From Euborellia annulipes (lineage: Eukaryota > Arthropoda > Insecta > Dermaptera > Anisolabididae): 64,000 nucleotides of DNA. Below are positions 34,410 through 46,545 of the stretch, piece by piece; positions within the stretch are counted from its first letter, which is position 1, and each line of letters begins with the position of its first letter. Made by a program: the position numbers and the translations under genes. The stretch covers positions 62,001-126,000 of the forward strand of contig JAKCPI010010896.1 in NCBI GenBank assembly GCA_023213315.1, in the 5' to 3' direction. A model generated the notes under the pieces. It had not been told where the DNA came from, searched no databases, and saw only the letters and a list, made by a program, of their open reading frames with translations.

Positions 34410-35335
34410 TAAAAATAACTACCTTACCCCAAGGAATACCGAGATGCTTGGCTACTGCAACTTAGGCAACCAAACATGCAGCGCGCACTTGGCATAAAAT
34501 TCATTTCATTAAAAAAAAAATTAATTAAATATCTACCAAAACCTATTTTTATATCATATCTCGTTATCTGATAACTTATTATATATATATATATCCCTTG
34601 GCGCATAATCAGTTTTTTTTCCTTTCATTTCTTCCCTGAGTTTAACGTTATTAATTTATTTTATTTTCATCATTTAATTTTTTTTTTTCCTTTTATTTTT
34701 TTAATCCTAAATAAAAAGAAGGGGGATTAATTCTCTTTGAAAGGAGCTTTTTACATCTCTCATTTCTATTTTTTATATATACAGTATTATTATATTTAAT
34801 AATCCTTTCATTTAAAATATAAATTTATTCATCTAAATAAATATTTTATTCATCAAAAGAACATTGTTCTTTCTTCATGGTGGTGTTTGATAAAATTTAA
34901 TAAATTTATTGAAAAGCGTAGTTCGAATGTCTTTAAGTAACGCGAGGGGGGGGGGGGCTCCATCTCTTTTTGTTGAACTTTGCCAACTACTTGATTGAGT
35001 CTCGCTCTTTTGAAAACTCTTCTTTTTTTTTTTTAGAAAGAACATTGTTCTAAAAACATTGAAAAGACTAGTATTTTATAATTCCCAAAGTCGCTAAATT
35101 GACAAATTTCCTTATCATTCATTGAATTTTAAAGCGATTCACATCAAAAAGTTTTTACGAAAAAGTGAATATTAGGTATAAAAAAAAAAGTAAAAAAAGG
35201 AGAGAAGTTTGCCAACATTTGCTATTTACTTACTTTTTCAATATAAATTTAGTATAGAGCCTATATTAAATTTACTTTATCACTTTAAGCATAAAATTTT
35301 TTTAATAGGAAATATTTTCACTTTCACATTAAATA
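34410..35335. other. No gene seen
   Basis: AT-rich; a G run at 34946-34957. Nothing recognised. Confidence 0.5.
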
Positions 35336-35341
35336 TTAGAA

Positions 35342-35420
35342 CTAGCTGCTCAACCCGACTTTCGTGGGCTTCACTCAATAGTGACCTCAACTGACTCACA
35401 TTTCTTTTTTAACATCTTTA
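35342..35420 (-). mobile_element. Possible Helitron 3' end, other family
   Basis: On the minus strand a CCCACGAAAGTCGGG hairpin-like stretch is followed by TTGAGCAG and CTAG (35345-35342) then T. The body is not recognised. Confidence 0.35.
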
Positions 35421-35482
35421 AAATTATTTTATGCAGAATAATATAGAACGTCTAAATAGCTAGCGTGGTTATATATGTATAT

Positions 35483-35703
35483 AATGCTGAGTGGCAAAAG
35501 TCCGAAATTGAACAATTCGAGGAAGTTTTATAAACTCATACATTTAAATAGCCGGGCCACAAATAATTAGGCCAGAATCAATAGCAAAGAATGAAAATAT
35601 ATTTTCGCCACTTTGGCACTCTAAAGAGAAGACCTTTTAACATCGTTTGCTAGGCTTAATTCAAAAATTGAATTTTCGGACTTTCGCTACTCAGCATTCT
35701 CAG
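35483..35703. mobile_element. MITE with 25-bp inverted termini
   Basis: Left ATGCTGAGTGGCAAAAGTCCG and right CGGACTTTCGCTACTCAGCAT are near-perfect inverted repeats. 221 bp, non-coding. Confidence 0.75.
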
Positions 35704-35719
35704 CAGGCGATATATTTGA

Positions 35720-36045
35720 AGCCGAAGAGGATGCAACCAGTATAAAAATAATAATAAATGCTCTTTAGTGGATCGTTTCGGCAACATCTTGAGCATTCAA
35801 AGAGTATAGTGTTGAAATATTAATAATTATACACAAAGAGAGTTGTCATTTGTAATAATACAACGCTTGTGTATTTTGTTAAATAAATATAAATTGATAC
35901 AAGCGGCGATAATCAGAAGTCCTAACCCTATAAGCTTAACTAGCTGACAAATCTATTTTTGAATAATTATTTGAACAATATACTCTTTGAAGGGTGAAGA
36001 TGGCAGGCAGTCCTTGCCGAAACGTTCCAATAAAGAGTGTCCACA
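35720..36045. repeat. Fold-back with two hammerhead-like motifs
   Basis: Starts GAGGATGCAACCAGTA; decayed motif on the minus strand at 35774-35800 and a better one on the plus strand at 35994-36026. The same start, GAGGATGCAACCA, recurs at 63956 just before the window ends. Confidence 0.6.
35994..36026 (+). ncRNA. Hammerhead-like motif
   Basis: GTGAAGA (first core base changed), unpaired T, GGCA/TGCC stem, GAAACGTT. An outer helix ACTCTTT / AAAGAGT (35982-35988 / 36032-36038) pairs across an internal loop, as helix I of hammerheads often does. Confidence 0.5.
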
Positions 36046-36048
36046 AGA

Positions 36049-36243
36049 ATGGGTGCCACAAGTGCCTGAGGTTCTCTAGAGTGAAGCCTTGATCTTAGTC
36101 AAACAAACCAATATTTTTAAAATAAATAAATCTTTTTTTAATGCAACTGAAAGGGTAAAGCTACTTTTAAGATAACATTTTGGTTGCCTAAGCTCAAAGC
36201 TCCACTTCTCGAGCAGATCAGGCACTTTTAGCACCCACTGTAC
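36049..36243. mobile_element. TA-flanked MITE, short copy
   Basis: GGGTGCCACAAGTGCCTGA at the left and TCAGGCACTTTTAGCACCC with ACTGTA at the right. Interior shares AAGCTACTTTTAAGATAAC with 24020-24045. Confidence 0.65.
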
Positions 36244-36388
36244 TCAATTCGAAATATCGGCAACAGTAAAAAAAAAAAAAAAAATTTAAGGAAATTACAA
36301 AACTACTTGCTCTTTATTATTATTTTTTGAAAATAAGAAAGCTTCTTGTAATAAATATTTACCTCCATGTTTTTTTTTTTTTTTATCA

Positions 36389-36442
36389 AAGCTTAAATAA
36401 ATATTCATTGGACTGGCTGGGTCCGAACCCGCACCCCGTGGC
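36389..36442 (-). mobile_element. SINE-1 head fragment
   Basis: Minus strand: GGGTCCGAACCCGC is the B-box complement, preceded by GGACTGGCTG. Too short for a functional element. Confidence 0.5.
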
Positions 36443-36727
36443 TTTGAGACTTTCAATATTGAAATTAGTCAACACCTCAAGCCTTTCGGGTTAGGGGTGA
36501 TGAGGGGGGGCTAGTCACTCCATGCAAATGATTCCAAACCATTCCGTTTTTTTTTTTTTTTACCATACCCGGTTCGCCATAGTTGTATTGATTCCTTCAA
36601 AATAAATGAACTGACTGTATTTTTCTTCCTCTGCAGATATTTACAAGTTTATTTTCTTTATTTATTTTATTTTTTTAAATTAGACTGTCTTATTAATAGA
36701 GTTGTTGTTGTTGTTGTTGTTTCGCAG

Positions 36728-36927
36728 ATGGCAGCCACCACCAGAGACGCGCCCACAGGAACGGTGCCCGATTACGACACCTACGCCATCTGTCAGAGAA
36801 AGCTGGAAGCAGTGGGGTGGTGGTCGTTGGGGGTGGAATCCCTGGGGCCTCCCCGTTTATAGGGCCCCGGGCAGAAGCCCTTCGTGCACCGCCCCCGTCC
36901 ACGCACTACACATCCGATCGGATAGTG
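36728..36927 (+). other. GC-rich candidate exon
   Basis: A 200-bp GC-rich island in AT-rich DNA, preceded by TTG repeats and TTTCGCAG (acceptor-like) and ending in GTG followed by GTAAGT (strong donor). Two plus-strand frames are open throughout. The frame beginning in phase 2 ends in phase 0, which is the phase needed to join the first recognised cadherin exon at 49704, but its residues (HRNGARLRHLRHLSEKAG and similar) show no cadherin or signal-peptide character. The frame starting ATGGCAGCC at 36728 stops after 44 codons. It could be a 5' exon of the cadherin, an exon of another transcript, or chance. Confidence 0.3.
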
Positions 36928-36929
36928 GT

Positions 36930-37880
36930 AAGTACCTAAACTCTCTATTCTTCATGATAAAATTCAAAAAATATATTCAAATCAAGTTGATGCTCCTCAA
37001 GCTTTTTTTTTTTTATCGATTTCTCATTCATTCATTGAGTTGGAAAGATGAATGTGGACCAGGGCTGGTTATAAAGGTTTGTTGTAATTAATCACAACAG
37101 CCTTTCTTTAAAAGCAAAATAATCGTCACGTTGATCCTTGTGACTCCCGCAATGCGATAGTGAACTTTGCAGAATAAAAAAATAATTGTGAGATTTAATT
37201 ATTCAATTTTTAAATTGATATAATATAATTTTTAAAATAATTTAAAATGATTCAAATCTTCAATTACTAAATAAATATTGTTCTCAGTTTTTAACATGCA
37301 TCTATTGATTTTCCATTTTCCAATTATTAAGCTAAGATTTAATACGCAATTTCAATACCCTTAATTGAATAATTTTCTGAAAATTTTCAGAGCCTACGAT
37401 CCGAAAAAAAGTTTCTATTACATCTTGGTTTCATAAAACCACACAATGATTTTTTTTTTTATTAAATTTAATTAAAAAAAAAAAAAAATTCCATTTTAAT
37501 ACATGCTGGAGAGTATAAGGTTTTTTTTATTATTTTGCAACGATGTACTATCTGTAACAGTCAAAAATACCTGCTCTAACAGTGCACCCTATCGGTGCGA
37601 GAAACCACCATAAAGTTTAGAGATAACAAGTGCATTTAAGCTATGCAACCAACACACAAATTCATGTATTTTTTCATACAAACATTTTCAAATGGCTTGA
37701 TTAACCATTCTTATCAAAAAACATTTAAAAAAAAATAAATTAATATCAGCTCTCTAATCACGTTTCTAAACTCTCTAGGAAGGACTGAGTCAGATCTCTA
37801 GTCAATCAATACTTTTAGTTTGATACAGATAGTATTAATATCACACACCATCAAGTGAAACTTTTTCGTAAAATTCACGT
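36930..37880. other. No gene seen
   Basis: AT-rich; nothing recognised. Confidence 0.5.
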
Positions 37881-37904
37881 TAAGAAAAAAATTATCTCCT
37901 CGAA

Positions 37905-38110
37905 AGTAGTACAGTTCTCGCCCCTTGTGCTAGGGGTCAGGGGTTTGCATCCCGTCTCATGCGACAAAAAATTATTTCTAGAGCCCCTCTCAGCGGGCGA
38001 ACTACCTTTATCCTAGATCCTGGATTCAAACCAGAACCTCGACACTTTTCGCCGGCGACCTAGGACAAAGGCAGTGCGTGGACGTCCTGGTTGGAGTCCA
38101 GGAGGCGCAA
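37905..38110. mobile_element. tRNA-like SINE fragments, opposed
   Basis: GGGGTTTGCATCCC (B-box-like, plus) at about 37949 and GGATTCAAACCAG (B-box-like, minus) at about 38031 lie 80 bp apart. Tail and ends are unclear. The following 38110-40400 contains a decayed hammerhead-like motif (38435-38468), GA and C runs and a hAT-like end fragment (39975-40050), and no gene. Confidence 0.35.
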
Positions 38111-40410
38111 TTTTACCCAAATTTGCTATCTTAAATTATAAAATTCAAACTTGAATAATAAACTATTCCGCAAGTGAAAAATCTTTGGGTGCTTCGGACG
38201 CTGTCCAAAGGGGCCACTGCCTCGATTGGCGTCTAAAATCCAAGAGCCTCGTCTACTTCTGCTTCTCGCATTTTCTCCCCGGCTCGGGGAGGAAGCAACT
38301 TCGTGGGCATAGGCGTCGGCATAGGAGACCTCTGGTGGCCTCTTAATAAACTATTGCATTACAAATTTTTCTAGGAATATTAAATGTCTTTAATTTAATT
38401 GTGTTGAAAGCCGACAAGGTAATCAGCCTTAGTTCTGAAGATGTTCTAAATCTGGAGGCCAAAACGTCAGCCCTGAGAACGTTAATTCAATTGAATGCCC
38501 AAATCTTCTTTATATTCTGACTCCATCAAGGGACAAAATTTCAATTGAATTGACTAAATAGGGTCCTGATGCTAAAAAAGATCTTAAACGAAAAAAAAAG
38601 TTCTTTATTGTCAAAAATTTCCTCCGCCTCAAGTGTTAATAAATAATCCCTTAGGGTGTTGTATTTATAAAGATCTTTTGCTTAAAATATTCCCTTTCTT
38701 TAGGCTTATCCGAGAGAGAGAGAAGCCTTGTGTGTACATACTTTCATTTCGTTCAGGTGGAATGCATTACCGCTGTTCTGTCAAAACATCCCCCCCTTTC
38801 GGAGGGGAGGGGGATTTGTTTTCAAGATGATGGAGAGAGAGAGAGTTTGATGAATGTTTTCGCAAATAGATGACTCCATTCTCTCTCATTTTGATTGGTT
38901 TGCTTAAGAAATTCCACCCCCCACTCCCCCTTCTCTTTATTGTTTATTCTTGCCCAGGCAAACTAATTGTAGATGTAGTATTATTTCCTCCCTCACTCTC
39001 ACATTTTGCCCTCTGGGAGAGAGAGAAAGCCACCCCCCCCCCCCCTCGCTCATCCACTCAACCCATTTTAATGACAAACCCAAATTAGATTTTCATTAAA
39101 TGTCGACGACTCACCAGACGTCGATTTTCAACTTTAATTAAAGCCTGCCTAGTGTGTGCTCGCTGCTGTCCTATAGAGTCACCAAGTGTGGAAATGACCC
39201 CATTGGCTTTTATTCTGTTTACATGTGAATTATTTCCTAAAATCTACATCACATTAAAATTTCTATTAAAGGGAATATTAAATAAAACGGGGGAATTTAC
39301 TATAAAATTAAAATATTTAAATTTTTGTGATCAGAAAAGAATTTGTGGCATAAAATTGACTTTAGATATTTTCTTGATACATATAAGAAAGAATTTAAGG
39401 CTTATGAATATCAGGAATTTGCATTCCGTCAAAATTTATTTTAAATGACTATAATCCCGCTAATCGAACCGAATCCTCGATTCCTCTACCCTAGGGTATT
39501 TTATTTTAATGTTCGGTGCCATATCACGTGCAATTTCTGGATAGAATATTCTTTTATAAAAATATTGAAAACAATATTTGTGTGTGTTGTATTTAATAAA
39601 ATGTTGAAATTACTAATAAATCTTATATTATAAATAAATAAATTTAATATTTTCTGACAGTAGAAACCTACCGAATTTTCGGTTAGGGTTTTGGCCAATT
39701 TCGGCCAAAAATCCTTGTTTCGGCCGTGTTTTCGGTTTCGGTAAACCGGCCGAAACCTGAGTTTAAAAAGATGGGATGTGAGACTCGCGCAAAAAAAAAA
39801 AAAAGTCGAATGAGATAGCACTTAAAAATGGGCAGAGGGAAAAGTAAAAAAAAAAGGTAAAATGATATGAATTTTGTATAGAAAATACTAGTTTCGGTTT
39901 TGGTTGAAAATCTTGTTTCAGTCTTACTGTGTATCTCCTAAGCATGAGTTTTAGAGTTTAAAAAAAATCAAAACTCGAAAAGTCGATTTTCAGAAATGAT
40001 TAATCGATTCCGAGAATCGAAAATTGACTTTTCGAGCGCCTTTTCCATCTCTACTCCTACCTCCTCTTTACTTGAAACTAATGCCATTAACCATCCTGAT
40101 TCAGGCAGTGCAAGTTCAAATTTTTACATATTTTTTCTTTTATATATACTAATCGATTGAAGTTGTATAATTTCTTTTTTCATTTGAATATATTAATATA
40201 ATAGACCAATGATAAATATAATTAATATTCATTTAACAAATAATAGTTCGCTTTTTTTTTCCTAAAGGCCTGCCTGCAAAAAAAAAAAAATATTTTTATC
40301 AATATATTCCACTAATATTATAATCAAGCTTTTCATTATTCAAATAATATTCAGTTTATTAGAATATAATTATATGCAAATGATAATAATAATAATTTTA
40401 AAGGGAATAA

Positions 40411-40507
40411 TAAAAAAAAAATCTGGTGTGACTGGCGCACAGCACACAACTTTCTCTTACCTTCGGTAATCGAAAGTTGTGTTCTGTGCTTGTCACACCA
40501 GATTTTT
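40411..40507. repeat. TCTGGTGTGAC hairpin
   Basis: About 95 bp, arms AAAAAATCTGGTGTGAC / GTCACACCAGATTTTTT with GCACAGCACACAACTTT / AAAGTTGTGTTCTGTGC inside; loop CTTCGGTAATCG. Confidence 0.9.
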
Positions 40508-40558
40508 TGTGTCGACATATATTTAGTTCCCGACAGTACGGAACATATGAATTCAAAT

Positions 40559-42147
40559 GTAAAAATCTGGTGTGACTGGCGCACAGCACACAACTTTCTC
40601 TTACCCTTCGGTAAGAGAAAGTTGCGCACTGTGCTGGTCACACCAGATTTTTTGTGTCGAGATATATTTAGTTTCCGATAGCACCTTAGTTTCAAACTTG
40701 CATTTTAAATGTTGACTGCTTCAAATAAACTATGGTTATTTTTCAAAATTTTAATCTCATATTTGGACATTTTATACACAATATAGAATCGTAAATAAAT
40801 ACAAAATTTCATAAGAATTGGAAAAAAAATTTTAAATGCCTAAAAAGTTCTAAAGGGGACCAAGGGAATTTAAAAAGAGTAGAGAGAGACGATAATGTTT
40901 GCAAGTGAGAGAGAGACATATATGTTTTCTTTGAAACAATTAAAGACACAAATAAATTTAAAAAAATCTGGTGTGACTGGCGCACAGCACACAACTTTCT
41001 CTTACCTTCGGTAATCGAATGTTGTGTACTGTGCTTGTCACACCAGATTTTTTGTGTCGACATGTATTTAGTTTCCGACAGTACGGTACATTCGATTTTC
41101 AAGATGTAAAAATCTGGTGTGACTGGCGCACAGCACACAACTTTCTCTTACCTTCGGTAATCGAAAGTTGTGTTCTGTGCTTGTCACACCAGATTTTTTG
41201 TGTCGACATATATTTAGTTCCCGACAGTACGGAACATATGAATTCAAGATGTAAAATTTATAAGTATGGGAAAATATTTATATTTTGTTACCATGGCAAC
41301 CATTTCTCCTATCTTTCCCTATGAAATACAAGAGTAAAGTGGTCTTCAGAAGATTTCAATCGCAAAATGAGAATATACATTTTAAAGAGCATCTAAAAAA
41401 TAATTGATTTTTGAATTTTAAAAAAAATCGTTGGAGCAAATTTTGAGAAAATCGAAAAAAACTGAAAAAGTACATCAGTAAAGTACTAGTACTCTTTGGC
41501 CGATTTTGATTAAAAGCTTATTTTTCCGGTCCCGGGGGGTGTTTAACTTAAATATAAAATTTCAACCTCGTAGCTCAATTCCTTCATGCTTAAAATTGAA
41601 CACACACCCACACACACACACACACACACACCCACCCACCCACCCACCCACAGACAGACCATGTCGCGAAAACCACTTTTTTGGATTCAGGGGACCTCAA
41701 AACGTGAAGATCCATCAAAATCTCGACATCGAATTTTTGACATGAATCCCCATACTTTCTCTCTATATATATATTACATATATACATAGGTAAGAGAAAG
41801 TAAAATTTATAAGTATGGGAAAATATTTATATTTTGTTACCATGGCAACCATTTCTCCTATCTTCCCTATGAAATACAAGAGTAAAGTGGTCTTCAGAAG
41901 ATTTCAATTGCAAAATGAGAATATACATTTTAAAGAGCATCTAAAACATAATTGATTTTTGAATTTTAAAAAAAATCGTTGGAGCAAATTTTGAGAAAAT
42001 CCAAAAAAAACTGAAAAAATACATCAGTAAAGTACTAGTACTCTTTGGCCGATTTTGATTAAAAGCTTATTTTTCCGGTCCCGGGGGGTGTTTAACTTAA
42101 ATATAAAATTTCAACCTCGTAGCTCAATTCCTTCATGCTTAAAATTG

Positions 42148-42194
<47 letters not shown>

Positions 42195-42345
42195 ACACAC
42201 AGACCGACCATGTCGCGAAAACCACTTTTTGGATTCAGGGGACCACAAAACGTGAATCCATCAAAATCTCGACATCGAATTTTTGACATGAATCCAATAC
42301 TTTCTCTCTATATATATATTACATATATACATAGGTAAGAGAAAG
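40559..42345 (+). mobile_element. Compound array of two-hairpin elements
   Basis: Hairpin 40559-40651, then a 310-bp segment that is the inverted copy of 43065-43430, hairpins 40962-41053 and 41107-41199, then two tandem bodies 41245-41800 and 41806-42345, each with a CA run (41601-41660, 42149-42192) and each ending in TACTTTCTCT ... GGTAAGAGAAAGTA. Pieces are 90-98 percent alike by eye, so the duplication is young. Confidence 0.8.
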
Positions 42346-42493
42346 TAAAAAGAGGAAAATTTATTAGGTTTTATATACAAAGACTTTCTAGTTAAGAAGT
42401 TCACGTTCTATTAGAATAATAATTATTGGGGTGGGCAGAAAAAAGTCATTTTTTTATATATTCCAAAGTTCCAATATCAAAGAACTCATTTTT

Positions 42494-42629
42494 TACTTTC
42501 TCGTACCCTATATATGAAATATATAGGAGAGAAAGTATTGCGATCATGTCAAAAATTCGATGTCGAGATTTTGATGGATATACATGTTTTGAGGTCCCCT
42601 GAGTCCAAAAAAGTGGGTCCCGCAAATTG

Positions 42630-42670
<41 letters not shown>

Positions 42671-43528
42671 GACAGATTTTTAGCATGAAGGAGTTGAGCT
42701 AGCGGATTGAAATTTTATATTTAACTTAGGTACCTTTGAAGAATCTCAAAATAAGCTTTTGAACAAAATCGGCCAAAAAGTACTAGTACTTTACTGATGT
42801 ACTTTTTCAGTTTTTTTCGATTTTCTCAAAATTCCCTCCAAGGATTTTTTTTAAAATTCATAAATGAACTATTTTTTAGATGCTCTTTAAAATGTATATT
42901 CTCATTTTGCCGTTGAAATCTTCTGAAGACCACTTTACTCTTGTTCTTCATAGGAAAGATAGAACTGGTTGCCATGGTAACGGAATTTAAATCTTTTTCT
43001 TTTTATTAGATTAAAAATCAATTATTATTTAAATTCCCATTTTTTTTTTTTTTAAATTTATTTGTGTCTTTAATTGTTTCAAAGAAAACATATATGTCTC
43101 TCTCTCACTTGCAAACATTATCGTCTCTCTCTACTCTTTTTAAATTCCCTTTCCACCTTATCTTCGCATAGAAACAATGTTAATTTCCTATAGGGATTTG
43201 TATGTTAATTTCGATTCAAAAGGGGGTCCCCTTTTAGAACTTTTTAGGCATTTAAAATTTTTTTTCCAATTCTTATGAAATTTTGTATTTATTTACGATT
43301 CTATATTGTGTATAAAATGTCCAAATATGAGATTAAAATTTTGAAAAATAACCATAGTTTATTTCAAGCAGTCAACATTTAAAATGCAAGTTTGAAACTA
43401 AGATGCTATCGGAAACTAAATATATCTCGACACAAAAAATCTGGTGTGACCAGCACGGTGCACAACTTTCTCTTACCGAAGGGTAAGAGAAAGTTGTGTG
43501 CTGTGCGCCAGTCACACCAGATTTTTTA
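42494..43528 (-). mobile_element. Two-hairpin element, full-length long form
   Basis: Minus-oriented, about 1035 bp: terminal hairpin TACTTTCTCGTACCC ... GAGAGAAAGTA, body with GT run (42632-42663), extra 370-bp segment (43065-43430), TCTGGTGTGAC hairpin at 43434-43527. Non-coding. Confidence 0.8.
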
Positions 43529-43798
43529 TTTCGAAGTTGTAATACCGCAGAAAAGTTGGAAATTATATGGACAAAAAAAAAAGAAAAAAAAATTATCAAA
43601 ATCGGTTGATATCTTCCGGTCTCCTATTAATCCCAAAATTTGCCAAAATAATGAAAAAGTTACATTTTTACGAGTTTTTTTTTTTAATATCTTTAATTTA
43701 CTTTGTTTAACATAATAGTTAGAGTATTTTATTTTTGAACATATGTACATTGTATTGATGCATTGTATAAGTTCATTTTATTGGTGTGAATTCAAAAA

Positions 43799-44458
43799 TT
43801 AAAAAAATCTGGTGTGACTGGCGTACAGCACACAACTTTCTCTTACCTTCGGTAATCGAAAGTTGTGTTCTGTGCTTGTCACACCAGATTTTTTGTGTCG
43901 ACATGTATTTAGTTCCCGACAGTATGGAACATGAATTCAGATGTAAAATTTATAAGTATGGGAAAATATTTATATTTTGTTACCATGGCAACCATTTCTC
44001 CTATCTTCCCTATGAAATACAAGAGTAAAGTGGTCTTCAGAAGATTTCAATCGCAAAATGAGAATATACATTTGAAAGAGCATCTAAAAAATAATTGATT
44101 TTATGAATTTTAAAAAAAATCGTTGGAGCAAATTTTGAGAAAATCGAAAAAAACTGAAAAAGTACATCAGTAAAGTACTAGTACTCTTTGGCCGATTTCG
44201 ATTAAAAGCTTATTTTTCCGGTCCCGTGGGGTGTTTAACTTAATTATAAAATTTCAACCTCCTAGCTCAATTCCTTCATGCTTAAAATTGAACACACACA
44301 CACCCACAGACAGACCATGTCGCGAAAACCAGTTTTTTGGATTCAGGGGACCTCAAAACGTGAAGATCCATCAAAATCTCGACATCGAATTTTTGACATG
44401 AATCCAATACTTTCTCTCTATATATATATTACATATATACATAGGTAAGAGAAAGTAA
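43799..44458 (+). mobile_element. Two-hairpin element, full-length short form
   Basis: About 660 bp: TCTGGTGTGAC hairpin (43799-43894), body (TACCATGGCAACCATTTC, AGTACTAGTACTCTTTGG, short CA run), terminal hairpin ending AAGAGAAAGTA at 44458. The uninterrupted host sequence in the 53039 copy (GAATTCAAAAATT joined to ATAATCGCAAAAA) marks both borders. Confidence 0.85.
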
Positions 44459-44579
44459 TAATAATCGCAAAAATGAAGTTTTTTTTTCATATTTTTTCTA
44501 TCTAACTCGCAACTATTCCAGGCTATTAGAACTTTCAAATAAAAAAATTAGTGTTTTCAGCCCACCCTAATAATTACTG

Positions 44580-44673
44580 TAGTTGAAGTTCAGAGAGCCG
44601 CCGAAAGCGGGAAGATCTTGGTCAGATCTGTTGAGTCTAACTAGTTGAGTTCACATCCGCCTTTTTCTTGTTT

Positions 44674-44706
<33 letters not shown>

Positions 44707-45535
44707 AGCGAATATCCCAAAATATAAAAACTAAAAAGTCCACTTTCGAAAAAAAAGAAATATTTATTTCCGTTAGAAGACGATTGACTACCGAGTTACT
44801 CTAGGCGGCAAGAGATGGCGTTAGTTTTTCCCATAGGGATACAAGGGATTTATTCCATTTCATTTTAAAAATTCCAGCTAATTAATTAACGGTAGAAAAT
44901 TAATTATTTTTTAACACAATGAATACTAATTTAATTATCTATAAGATATAGAGAGGATTTTTTTTAAAATATCTTTTATTTAATGCGATTAATCTAAAAA
45001 AAAATTTTATTTTTTCGAAAATCAAAAAAAGGGCTCCTATAACTTGTAGATATTTTAAATAGCTTTAATTTTATAAAAATTTGAGGTCGATAGCTTCAAA
45101 ATTGTGGCCGCAATCTCCCAAAATTAGCACCCCGAGACGCGCACCTTAACCTTAAAGAAAGTGAATTTAATTCATTTTTCAACTTTCTCTTTTTTTTTTG
45201 TTTTTTAATTTTTATTTCATAAACATATCCATGTGTGAGAGAGAGAGAGAGAAATAAAAAAAAAATTCAATTTTCACAAAAAGGTTGAGAAATCCTTTCT
45301 AGAAGAGGGTGGGAGGGGGGAGGAGACGACGCGAAAAAAATTCCTTCTCTGTTGAGTGAGAGAAGAATCCATCTAGAAGAAATTTTTTTCAATTACTTAA
45401 CATGTTCCACTTTGGGATATTATTTGCTAACAAATAACAGAAAAAGAAAAATGTTATTTTTCTTTTTTTTTTTTATTGATTAAGAAAAGAATCATTTATA
45501 AATATGGGAAAAATTTTCTTATTTAAATATATCAA
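44580..45535. other. No gene seen
   Basis: A long A run (44677-44704), AT-rich sequence and a GA run. Nothing recognised. Confidence 0.5.
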
Positions 45536-45537
45536 TA

Positions 45538-45585
45538 CTAGCCGCTCCGCCCGCCTGCGGCAGACTCGCTTTTTCTTAATCAAAT
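45538..45585 (-). mobile_element. Helitron 3' end fragment
   Basis: On the minus strand GATTAAGAAAAAGCGAG, then GCCGCAGGCGGGCGGAGCGG and CTAG at 45541-45538, then T. Only the last 50 bp remain. Confidence 0.6.
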
Positions 45586-45690
45586 GCCGCAATTTTTCAT
45601 TTTATTCGTTTCAGGCAAATAATAATAATAATAATAATAAATTTCTGGTTTATTAAAAGATAACACTCTCTTATATTTAATTTTATTTAT

Positions 45691-45815
45691 TTCATTCACT
45701 CTCACATTCACACACACATTCATACAGTCTTTTCGGCAACTTAGGCCATTTAAGACTTTTTGACGATAACCGTTATGAATATATATTATTTAGGGTCCAG
45801 GCATTCTTATTTAAG
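45691..45815 (-). mobile_element. SINE-1 3' half
   Basis: ACACACATTCATACAGTC, CGGCAACTTAGGCCATTTA and GATAACCGTT blocks match the tail of the 29232 copy; the head is absent. A SINE-2-like fragment follows at 46105-46165. Confidence 0.7.
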
Positions 45816-46545
45816 AAAAACTAATAAAAGGTTGGAAACCACTACTCTACAGGAATCTCATTTGGCTTCTTATAATCTTCCGAAGAATTCTGCGAATAAA
45901 AGTAAATATTATTTTATCGTGGTAGACCTAAGGAAGATTCTTTAGAAGTCGAAACGTCATCTCAGTCGTCCTTTGTTAATAAAAGATTTCCAAAAAGAAA
46001 AAAAAATTTTTTTTTCTTACAAATGTCATCTCCAATAGTAACTTGCATAAAATATTTAATTAATATATTCTTTGGCTGTTTCTCCATACTTTTTTTTTTT
46101 TAATTTAAAGTCTTTTTCGACACCTGAGGCAATTTAGACCACGTCTCTATTTCAATGGCGTCATCTCAACCTTTTCCTGGAGGGGGGGACATTTTTCTTA
46201 AAATTTACTTACAAATAGGTTCTCAAATTTGGCCAAAATATATTTAATTTAATTCTGTAAAATTTATATACTCGTAAATAAATTTTTAAATATTTTATTT
46301 AGAGTAATATAAAATTTTAAAAAAATCCGAGCCACTGCTCTATTTATTTCAATTGATTAGTAGGTATCCACTTCAATTGGACTTTGAATCGCCTGCAACT
46401 TTCATATTAGGCAACCAAACAAGCGCAGCGCCTTCACCGGTTGTGGATCTTTTAGGAAACTTTAAATTTTTCACTTCCACTTTTCATTTCTAATTTTCAT
46501 AATGTTTTGATCATCAAAAGACGGCTCTAAAACCGATTTTAAAAA

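Larger units (their letters stand above)
42418..44575. mobile_element. Fold-back element of the 53039 family, filled with two insertions
   Basis: Outer termini TTATTGGGGTGGGCAGAAAA and TTCAGCCCACCCTAATAA are inverted repeats matching 53039-53661. Its own sequence is visible at 42418-42490, 43529-43797 and 44460-44575. The gaps hold a minus-oriented (42494-43528) and a plus-oriented (43799-44458) two-hairpin element. Confidence 0.75.

Noticed and set aside
40351..44028. Several related open frames (KIWCDWRTAHNFLLP, SHQIFCVD and similar)
   Set aside because: They are translations of the TCTGGTGTGAC hairpin on both strands; the repeated peptides follow from repeated DNA.
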